The notes under the pieces were generated by a model. That model did not search any database, was not told the origin of the DNA, and worked only from the letters and a program-made list of their open reading frames with translations. Positions 44,085 through 53,630 of a DNA stretch of 64,000 nt are shown piece by piece; the stretch's first letter is position 1, and every line of letters starts with the position of its first letter. Position numbers and translations under genes: made by a program. The stretch spans positions 154,772,667 to 154,836,666 of the forward strand of contig CM075673.1 in assembly GCA_037962975.1 (NCBI GenBank), read 5' to 3'. Source of the stretch: Clitoria ternatea. Taxonomy: Eukaryota > Streptophyta > Magnoliopsida > Fabales > Fabaceae.

Positions 44085-45379
44085 TGTTAAGAAAAAGTCT
44101 GGACAACAATATAAGTTCTAATTATTGTTGGACCAGACCCTAGACTTTATGATTTATTTATATCAATCATCAAGTATTTTTACTCAAAGAATAAAGTCTG
44201 AATTGCTTATAACATTTTCTTTTAAGTGCAAAACCAATTTCAGAATACAAAGATAAGTTGTAAAAAATAAGGGGAAGCGAACGCATTATTTAACAAGTTT
44301 GGTAGAACAACAAAAGTCTGATAGAAGCATCTTGAATAAAGAATTCCTTGTCAACGTTCGAAAAATCTATTTTGGTGATGCTTCGGGAAAAATGATCATA
44401 CCATATTTGCTTGCTTATCATCGAAGAGCAAAAAGAACAAAATCAATAAGAGTAGCAACTGCCAGCGTACCTACTTCTGTGAACTTTGATCACTAGTCAA
44501 AAATGTTTCTAAACATCTTTGAAAGCAACTTCTCGCTTAATCAAGGATAAGTTCACGAAGGGTTTTGTACATGGAAATGCATGAAAAACCATTCTCGTGA
44601 AAATATCAAAATATGATTCAGACCTCTCTCAAGCTTGGATTCAACTTCGAGGTCTTTTCTCCAGAAGCCTATGGCAAAATACCTTCAAAGGGTTTCCAAC
44701 GTATATATCTCCTTTCAAAAAACGTTAACGGTTATTATCTTCAAAGCCTCTATAAATATTAATAAAGTTTGAACATTCAAAGTAAGAGAAAGATATTCAA
44801 GAAGAAAGCTCCTCAATTTTATTCAATCTTAGTTCACTTTCTTGTAAAAAGACAAAGACCCTCATTATTCTCTAGCTCTGCTTCTAGCAGACTCTAGTCT
44901 TGTGTCAAAAATACTTAGTGTTTGATCTTAAAAAATTTTCTACCAATTTACGTACACTAAGTTCTTAGTACATTTCTCTTCTTACTAATTGTATAAGTCT
45001 GGTAAGTTACCAGGACTAGTTTGAGTGTTGGGAAACATATTGGCCTAAAGAGGCTTTCAAAAGAATACTTGGGTTAAAGCCAGGGGTGGCTTGTTGAAAG
45101 AATACTTGGGTTAAGTCAGAAGTGGCTTGGTGAAAAAATACTCGAAGCATAAGTCTGGTGCTGTCATTGTAAAGGAGATTTTACAATAGTGAAAATCCTT
45201 CAAGTTGGAAGGGACTGGACGTAGCTTCTGTGTTGGAAGTGAACCAGTATAAACTTTGCGTGTCTTATTTTCTTTCCTTTTCATTTGATTACTTACATTT
45301 GTTTTGATTTGAGAATTTATGAAGAAAAAGAGTCTAAGACTTATTCAACCCCCCTTCTAAGTCTTACTCTGAACCATCA
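44085..45379 (+). mobile_element. Ty1/copia solo LTR (SIRE/Maximus-like), TSD ATATG
   Basis: It starts TGTTAAGAAAAAGTC, ends CTGAACCATCA and is flanked by ATATG at 44080-44084 and 45380-45384. It contains a TATAAATATTAATAAAG region near 44752 and the CAACCCCCCTTCTAAGTCTT ending common in SIRE-type LTRs. No internal region is present, so it is a solo LTR of 1295 bp. The frames at 44299-44496 and 45285-45605 are not gene-like. Confidence 0.85.
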
Positions 45380-46028
45380 ATATGTATATATGGTGAGGAC
45401 AGTCATTCGGTATAAATTACCTCCTCATTTTGGCTCCAATGGTCCATGTAAAGACATAGTTAAGCTATCGAGTGGTCCAGGTAAAGACACAGTGGTTGAG
45501 GTGGGGGAGCTAGTGTGTGGCTTGGTGGATCCTTTCGGGTGGAGCCAGGGTGTGGCTCGGGGGACTAAAGGGTTTATGGAAGGTCGGTGTGTGACTTTTA
45601 ATTGATGACTGCTCTTGTGGTATCTAGATAATAAATGTTTTTTTTTCTATAGTTCGACCATGAAAGACAACTGTGATAAATTTATGATATCGAACTTGAT
45701 TTGTGTTGATGTTTATAAGTGATACATATAGGATACTCTGAATTGATTAAGAATTATGATGGTTATGAGGAATTGTAAGTATATCTTAATGATGTAAATC
45801 AAAGACTTAATAGGTTAATATTCGAGGGAGATGTGTAAGAAATCTTCTAGGTGATTATGTTCTCTTTTAATTATTTGCATTCTTATATATATTGCAAAAT
45901 ACTCACCCTTACAATTTATTTTATAGTGAGTGAGTAAAAGGATATTGCGGAAGCCACGGAGACCAGTACTAAGTAAACGGTGGAGCGATGCCAAAACAGT
46001 TTGTAATATGAGATTTATATGTTGAGTA

Positions 46029-46190
46029 TTGTATATATATATATATATATACGTATAATGACTATTAGATATGTATAAGTAAATATACATGTGTGATTGC
46101 ATTACGTATGTTTATGATGATTTCTGTATGGTTTAGTAATTAATGGCACTAAGCCATTAGTATGTATATGTGTGTGTGTGTGTGTGTGTG
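46029..46190. repeat. (TA)n and (TG)n microsatellites
   Basis: TA tract at 46029-46050 and TG tract at 46170-46190, inside the gypsy solo LTR. Confidence 0.9.
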
Positions 46191-47033
46191 ATTTGTTTAG
46201 GTTTATGATAATATGTGTGTGATATGGCATTGAGCCATTAGATAGTAATTCATGCATAATGATCACGAACTGTTTATATAAATATGAATGTGGCACGGAG
46301 CCAATATCATTTACTATCATAATGTTTTTGGTAGGGATTGTATTGATTTATTGTTATGTAAATGTGATGGTAGTGTTATATGAATGAATTATGAAAGCTA
46401 GGATTGGGATTAAAGAGTTATAATGCTAAATTTAATGGATTTGAAAGTGATGTTGAGGAACTAGATAGGTGAAATGGAGATTTGGTAGGACTTAGTATCC
46501 CCAGGAAGGCTAATTAGGTCCTTATGGATATTTAGAAATTGTTTGCATGTTCAATTTTACCACTAAATGGCTTTAATGCAAATTGGTATGAAGTTATGAT
46601 CATAAGTTGGCCTAAATGCATTTTTATGTATAACTCATTATTGGATTGGAGTTCTGGGAAACGGACTGCGCTAGCAGTTTCGTAATGAATGTAATATATT
46701 GCCCCTAAGGTTTGGTAATGTTTGGAGTCGAATTGGGTGAGGTAGGACCATAAGAAGTTAGTAAATAGTGTAACATTCATGGCAATGGCATTGCTACTAC
46801 TATCATGTCTGGCGCGTAGCGTCACCCTGACGCGTTAAAACCCTGTTTCTGTCATGTTTGTTTTTATGTTAGAACTTGGAATTAAGGCACTAGGGGTGTT
46901 ATATTAATGATATGTTGGGGTCTTGTGAGTTTTAGATGATTAATTAATTGTCACTCAATTAATTTATGAAAAATTTATTGGTATTTTTATTTAAATGCTT
47001 AAAATTATAAGTTAATTAGTGAGAGATTTTACA

Positions 47034-48100
47034 TAGTGGATACAATGGCATTCAGAGTATTCAAAGATGATATGCTCAAAATCACATTGTAAGTAGAAGG
47101 GCAATCTATCTCTAGGCATTTGATCTTCACAGTCTTGGTATTGAGTTTCTCAAATATGGTCAATCTTAGCTCAATATACGTTGATTTTATCTCTTGTAAA
47201 GTCGATTAAGTCCTCAATATAAAGACTTAAATAATTTTTTTGACAATTTTAGCTTTTGAAAAGCCTTCTAGAATAACACATCAGTAAAACTCCCTTGAAC
47301 AGGAAAGATTCTTTTCACCCTATAAGTATCTTCTTAAGATTCTCTTATATGCCTGTTTATGGATGCTTTGGGTTCACCCCCTAGGAATTCTCTAGCCATC
47401 ATATTAACTATCCCTTAAGGTTCCTACAGGGATATTGGTTCCTTCGTAGGGCTTTAAGATCTTAATATCTTATTTTCTCTTGGTTCAGGGGATCTGGCCT
47501 GACATTCTTCACTTGCCATTTCCTCATCATGGAAATTGTTGGTGTTTTTATGCTAGTAATAATTCTGCCTAAGGGACTTGCTCCTCTTACTTTGGTTTGG
47601 CCTAAAGAAGCCTCCAAGATGATTCTTTAGTTAACTCTTTTTTAATCATAGTCTATGCACATCACCGAGTTGCCTACATTCATCCATGTTGTTTCCATGG
47701 TTGTGATGGAACTTATAATATTTGGACTTATCCCTTCCTTATTTCTTAGAGGGTAATGTACATTGATTTTTCAACTCCATTACCTTTTTTTTAGAATTCT
47801 AGAGTGAGATACTGATAGAAGAGTGTAACCTTTATGATACTCTTGAGATATATAGCCTCTCTCTCTTATGGCTTGTTTCCATCGTTCTTAACTTTTTCTC
47901 TCACATGTGCCTTTCTCCTCCATTCTTCAACATTTGTTTGATTTTCTCATAGTCCTTAAGCTTAATCCAAATTTTTCAACATTGTCTCGTAATAACTATA
48001 CCATTATCTTGACTAGCCCACCTTTCAACTAGCCACCTATTTAAGTGAAGTACTCGGCCAACAAGCCAAGTTGAGCTTTTTTTAGGTCTTCCATAAAGGT
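47034..48100 (-). pseudogene. Tat-lineage gypsy gag end and protease region (element B, proximal part)
   Basis: The minus strand has a gag zinc-knuckle-like segment DKSKYYKFHHNHGNNMDECRQL (near 47740-47670). It is followed by NMMAREFLGGEPKASINRHI (near 47410), RVKRIFPVQGSFTDV (near 47320), and a protease C-terminal stretch with YIELRLTIFEKLNTKTVKIK and CPSTYNVIL...LNTLNAIVST (47200-47040). Stops and shifts are frequent. The order gag knuckle, protease, then RT linker at 42375-42861 is canonical for Tat elements. Confidence 0.65.
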
Positions 48101-48594
48101 TGGTCTGTCCTTGTCATCTCTCACATTCTAATCGGTTAACAACACCTACATGATGCTTTCGGATGTTGCCATTGCAATTCTCAAGTTGTTGGCATAACAT
48201 CTTTGAGCATCATCGAACAACCTCTACTTGTCCACCTCTAAGTGAGAATTTTATGGTCAAGTGTAAGGTTAAGACCACTGCTCCCAAATCATTAAGGCTT
48301 AGTCTCTTAATGATGGCATTATATAAACTTGGGGCCATTAAACCTATCAAGACTCCTTTGTATTCTTGGAGCACTTCTAGAGGTAAACACGACTGCTTGT
48401 AGGCCTCCTAATGCAACATGTCATTCGAGCTTCATTGATTTAGCAGCTCTCTCTTAACTTTGAATCATGCGACTATGAACGATATGAATAGGTGGTTATT
48501 CTTCCTTCTTTGTATATGCGCTAGGTCAGAATTGTCAAATGAGATAACATAGTGGTTAGCCTTGTACTTAACAGTGCTTATCACAATGATCATG
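48101..48594 (-). pseudogene. Tat-lineage gypsy protease remnant (element A)
   Basis: The minus strand reads YVISFDNSDLAHIQ, FKVKRELLNQ*SSNDMLH (a degenerate DNGSSADIL protease site), YKGVLIGL, and NDLGAVVLTLHLTIKF. A stretch of about 30 residues between the last two blocks is missing compared with other Tat proteases. It lies directly downstream of gag 48595-49640. It is the second, distinct Tat protease in the region, so two elements (or a duplication) are present. Confidence 0.6.
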
Positions 48595-49640
48595 TTAGTC
48601 AGCTTTAGCAAATCTAGCCCTTTGGAGAGTATGTAGGCGATCATCTCTTACTCGCTCGTCCTCCTCGCTTCCTCTGTTTGGGAAACTCAATCTTCTTCTG
48701 TCTTTCCTTGGCACATCATTTGTCTCCCTCTTAGAAATGTACTTGGACAAATATCCCCTCCTGATGAGTTTCTTGATCTGGTTTTTCAAGACATTGCAAT
48801 CTTCTGTTGCATGTCCTCTGGTTCGATGAAACTCACAATATTTGCACTTTTTAGGTCCTTTAATTCCTTCTCCTAGAGGTGGAAAAACTAGTAAGTCTAC
48901 GTGATATGTTTCCCCCAGGATTCGTTCCCTTCTCTTGTTCAATGAGGTGAAATTCTTGTATTTGTTTTCCAAGAGCTCTCTTTTTTCTCCCCAGTGTGCA
49001 TGTCTGGTTAGCTTGAACTGTTTCTGGTGGCTAGGTCCCTTTATCTTGCTTTTTCTTGTTATCTTCTTGGTCTCCTTATTCACTTCTTTGATTTCCTCTA
49101 AGTTGATGTATTTGCTTGCTCTCTGTCTCAATTCATCCAAATCTACAAGTTGTCTCTTAGTGAACGAGTCAACAAACTTTCCTAGATATAATCCTAACAG
49201 GATTTCATGAAGGGCTACTTCTAAGTTGAGGTTTTGGATTTGAATTGCAACTTTTGTAAACCTTTGCATGTACCATCTTAAAGGTTCGTGGTCTCCTTGC
49301 TTCGCGCTGACCAAACTAGTAGAATCTCTGCTGACCGATTGACCGGTTAAAAATTGAATAGCGAACCGATCGATCAACTCCTTATAACTCCTTATTGATT
49401 ATAGTGACAAATTACCAAACCACACTAGTGCCACTTTCGGTAAGGTCGAAGGGAAGACCCTACACATTAATGCATCAAATGCTCTATACAACATGTTGTT
49501 ATTGAACATTGTTAAGTTCTCTTTTGGGTCGGTGTTTTCATTGTACCCCTCTATAGAAGGTGTTTTGAAATTCCATGGAGCGAAGTTTCCATCTCTTCAT
49601 CTATGAACCAGTAGGAGGCTATGATGACCGACTAGAGTCG
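48595..49640 (-). pseudogene. Tat-lineage gypsy gag (element A)
   Basis: A 260-residue open segment (48595-49377) contains FAIQFLTGQSVSRDSTSLVS, EPLRWYMQRFTKVAIQIQNL, DELRQRASKYINLEE and a zinc-knuckle-like CKYCEFHRTRGHATEDCNVL followed by IRRGYLSKYI, all standard for Tat/Retand gag. Upstream on the minus strand the capsid start continues (APWNFKTPSIEGYNENTDPK, LYRAFDALMCRVFPSTL, then VALVWFGNL) with a stop near 49390. The element's leader is split from it by the Tekay-type element inserted at 49813. Confidence 0.8.
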
Positions 49641-49812
49641 GGGTTTCTAGGAGGTCTCACTTTGGTTTGTTTCAATTGCCTCAACACCTCATTCTCCTTC
49701 TTTAGTTACTTCATCTCCTCCCTCAGTAGACAAATCTACTCAGCCTAGTCGTCTTGCTTATGGTTACTATAGGAATTCACCTTATCCGATTGTTGTCTTA
49801 TTATGTTTTCAC
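49641..49812 (-). other. 5' part of the element A gag/leader, no clean frame
   Basis: The minus strand carries a charged segment (..REEMK.L.KENEVLRQLKQTK..) resembling the coiled-coil start of a Tat gag. It ends at the insertion site of the next element (TSD TTCAC, 49808-49812). Confidence 0.4.
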
Positions 49813-52126
49813 TGTAACGTCCTAGGTTATTTTGCATTTATTTTTATTCAAACGATTACATCTTACAATAAATTTTTCCTTTTCTTAAAAATTAATCGAT
49901 ATTCAGAGAAAAACAATTTAATTTGAACACAACGGATGAGAGAAAGGGTGTCGGGACTTCTCACTTGAGTGAGGCCCCTACTCATTTAAGCGAGATTCCG
50001 GACTCTCACTTAAATGAGGTTTCTATTCGCTGGAGCGAACACCTTTCACACATCAGATTATACCAAGACATGCAACCGAACTCTCACAATTTTACTCTAA
50101 AAAATGGTTCTGTGAACCCAAAGAGTTACCATGAAAGCACATGCAAATAACAGTGATATATTTCAAAATATAGGTTTACATTCGATCCGGTCTTAATTAA
50201 ACTCAACTAATAATTATACTACGAAGTTTTTATACACATATATGACTCTATAAAGAGTCACTCAAAGTCACCCGGATCCTGGCACCGTTCTCCCCCTTGG
50301 CGCGGCTCCATGGCTCCTTCCCCCTCCCTGTCTCTGGTTACTAAAAAAAAAATACAAGGGTGAGTGTTTGACATTATAATTAATATAGAACGGAATTTAA
50401 CACAATACATGCACATTGTTACATACACATCAAGCATCACCTATAAGTAAGCATACCGAAACATAGTGTATTTCATGCAATAACTGTATTAAACCAACTA
50501 CACAATTTCCATCACATTCCTCACACTCATCACATTCATTACATTCATCACACTCGTCACATTCATCACATTCACAACTGACTCTCATACAATCTGACTC
50601 CTAGTATCCGCATACTAAAGGATTGGCCTTCAGCTGGGGGTCCTACTTGACACCCCGTGAACCCTGCTTGGTTCACCGAGTCCTGCTTGACTCTCCACCT
50701 CGACCACTGGGTCCTACTTGACCACTGGGTAGCTCAACTGGGCACGAAAACCACGGGAGCCGGAAATGAGGGGCTATCATATACCGTCGGCCATCCCATA
50801 CCACATAATCATTCAATAGTTTACCTTTCACATAATAATATCAATTCCTCATCACTCGGGTAGCCTGCTTGCTAACCCGACGTCCCATAACGATGATCAT
50901 TTCAACATTTGATATCACAAGATCATAACATGATAAACTCAACCACATCCGATCTTCCACTAATTAATAAACTCAGTCACACATGCACAAGCATAAACAC
51001 ACAATTACGTTTAGCAACATTTTCCTTAACCCGTTTACGTTACCTCAAAGGCCTGAATAAGAAGTGAGTCCTATTCTAATTAATTATAACCCGAACACCC
51101 CCCCTTACATTGGTTCCACGCTTCGTTGATCTGTTCTCTGTGTCGATTCTTTCCTCCGAGCACTGGTTTCGCAGTCTCAACTTCGTTACTCAGTCTTCCG
51201 TTGCTTAGCCTATTACCTACGGATCATAAAGTACAGCTTCATCACTTCAACGCCCTTAGTTCATGGATTGCATCTGGGCTCACACTCACCAGAGGAGTGG
51301 AGAACAGCCACGAATATAGCCATGCATGGCTCTAAACGGCCAAAGAATAAAAGGAATAAGAGAATTACAATTGGAACGGATCAGTAGACTCACCTTGAAG
51401 TCTCGATCACAGGAATGGGGTTAAATTGAAGTTTAGACACAAATGGAGTCCCTCTCCAGCGTATGCAAATCAGCGTTTAAGAGAGGAGAGAAAAACGAAA
51501 GAGGAGGAATAGACCAACAGCAAAGATAACTTGTAAATAATGAAGAGGGAAGGAAGAGAATTTCCTTATATATATAGCTCATGGGCAAGATCGTCTTTTC
51601 CTTTATTTTATTTGTATTCTTACTAAATTTAATTAATTTCACTATATTGAACTATTGCATAGTTATCAAATCAATTACACGTATTTATTCCCTCAACGTT
51701 TAATTATTCACAATTCTCTAATACTTCGCAAGAGTATAGGCCCAATATGAATATCGGCCCCCGACGTCCTAACTTAGTGTTCATACCTCGGAAATCCGAG
51801 CTACAACCTGAGAGATCGGATACCTTATCCGTGCTCACCACTTGGTTACGTATATCCGTTGTTTCAGTCATTATGAGGTTAATCCAGACTATGACTCCGT
51901 ATGAGGCGTTCTCCTCACAACGGTTGGACCAGACCGCTTAGCCCTGCCCGCTCTTCTCCTACACTTCCGATCTTTAACTCCGCCTGCTCGCGCTTTAGAT
52001 ACCGACCTCGACACCGGCTTTTCCAATCTTTGGCTCGGACAGAACAAATATTAAATAAAACTTCTAAAATATTTACTAACATTTCCCATTTCTTATAATT
52101 CTCATTAAAACATCAGGGATGTTACA
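49813..52126 (-). repeat. 3' LTR of the second Tekay-type element
   Basis: On the plus strand it runs TGTAACGTCCTAGG...GGGATGTTACA. It contains a short palindrome cluster (49963-50040), CATTCATCACA tandem repeats near 50510-50575, and a TATA region near 51562-51578. The 60-75-aa frames recur in both LTRs only by identity. Confidence 0.97.
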
Positions 52127-52145
52127 TCCACCCCCCCTAAAAGGA
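52127..52145 (-). other. Polypurine tract
   Basis: On the minus strand CCTTTTAGGGGGGGTGGA directly precedes the 3' LTR. Confidence 0.9.
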
Positions 52146-52161
52146 GATTTCGTCCCCAAAA

Positions 52162-53630
52162 TCAGTGTTCCGGTTGAAAAAGATGAGGGTACATTCGTCT
52201 TATATCGGATTCTAACTCCCAAGTGTAGTTTATCCAATGTAAATTCTGCCACTTCACTTTCACCAGCGGTACCTCCTTGTTCCTTAACCGTTTGGTTTGA
52301 TGTTCTTCAATACCGATTGGTACCACCTCCACCGTCAAGTTCTCCTTCACTTCAATGGAGTCACTCGGTACAATCATGGTATCACACGGAATGTAGGCTC
52401 GAAGTTGCGATACATGGAACCCGTTGTGAATGTTAGTCAACGATTGGGGAAGATCCAGTCGATAAGCGACTTCACCAATCCGTTCTAGTATTTGGTATGG
52501 TCCAATGTACTTCGGATTAAGCTTTTGGCTCTTCAAAATTCGACCTACACCCTTAGTTGGTGAAATCCTTAGGAACACCCAATCACCCACTTGGAATTCA
52601 AGGGGTCTATGCCGATTGTCATAATAGCTCTTTTGCCGGTCTTGAGCAATTTTGATCTTCTCTCGGATTAAAGCGATTTGCTCATTCATCTCTTGAATCA
52701 TCTCAGGCCCCAGATGAAGGGCATCGCCGTTCTCATTCCAACATAATGGAGTACGACATTTCCGACCATAAAGAGCTTCGTATGGAGCCATCCCAATGCT
52801 GCTGTGGTAACTTTATTATATGCAAATTCCACCAAGGGCAAGTATTTCTCCCATGATCCGCCCTGTTCCAGTACACAGGCCCTTAACATATCTTCAAGAG
52901 TCTGTATAGTCCGTTCTGATTGGCCATCGGTTTGGGGATGGTAGGCTGAACTTAATTTAAGCTCAGTACCCAATTGTTGTTGCAAACTCCCCCAAAACCT
53001 TGAAGTGAATCGGGGATCCCGATCGGAGATAATGCTTGAGGGCACACCATGCAGTCGTACGATCTCAGCAATGTACAACTTAGCTAATCGATCTAGCGAC
53101 CACTTCATATTTATTGCCAGGAAATGCGCACTTTTAGTTAGTCGATCAACAATCACCCAAATCGCGTTGTATCCGGTTTGAGTGCGGGGTAGTCCGGACA
53201 CGAAGTCCATGGTGATACCTTCCCACTTCCAGATCGGAATTTCTGGAGGTTGAAGCAAACCCGGAGTTCGTTGGTGCTCAACCTTGCACTTCTGACATAT
53301 CACACAGGATTTCACGTACTCGATTATTGCCTTCTTCATGTTTGGCCACCAAAATTCCTTTCTTAAGTCATGATACATTTTTGTTACTCCCGGATGTATA
53401 CTCAGAGAGCTCTTGTGTGCTTCTGATAACACCGCCTGCCTGAAATCTCCATGTGCAGGCACTACCACTCGGTTCCTGAATCTCCATATACCATCGCCAC
53501 CCCTAGTTATCTCCACACTTTTGCCTTGGTTCTGAGTATCAATTAGCCTCAATAACTCTTTATCGTCTTTCTGTGCAGCTACCATCGACTCCAGAAATTC
53601 GTTGGAGATTTTTAACATTCCGATTATCAT
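52162..53630 (-). pseudogene. Pol C-terminal half (integrase and chromodomain-like tail), frameshifted
   Basis: 53630-52698 encodes the integrase zinc region (HKSSLSIHPGVTKMYHDL, then CVICQKC), the catalytic core with MDFVSGLPRTQTGYNAIWVI, SDRDPRFTSRFWGSL and AYHPQTDGQSERT. A one-base loss near 52816 (after VEFAYN) breaks the frame. The correct frame resumes at 52791-52162 with MAPYEALYGRKCRTPLCW, the linker and the chromodomain-like tail (KEVPLVKVKW, YTWELESD, PHLF). It follows directly, in the same frame, the stop that ends 53631-56576. Confidence 0.93.

Larger units (their letters stand above)
42862..47033 (+). mobile_element. Gypsy-type solo LTR (4.17 kb including a nested copia LTR), TSD TAGTG
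   Basis: It starts TGTAACATGCC, ends GATTTTACA and is flanked by TAGTG at 42857-42861 and 47034-47038. Without the nested copia LTR it is about 2.87 kb. There is no internal coding region. Excision rejoins a Tat-lineage frame on the minus strand (NAIVST at 47040-47060 with YLAMN at 42845-42830), which independently confirms the borders. It contains TGACGCGTAGCGTCA palindromes near both ends and (TG)n and (TA)n tracts. The orientation is uncertain; plus is assumed from the TGTAACAT start. Confidence 0.85.

Noticed and set aside
45285..45605. 106-aa ORF with a Gly-rich C-terminus
   Set aside because: It starts in the copia solo LTR and runs into the gypsy solo LTR across the TSD at 45380, so it cannot be an evolved gene.
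49923..50150. 75-aa ORF conserved at 56916-57143
   Set aside because: Its conservation only reflects the near identity of the two LTRs of one young element.
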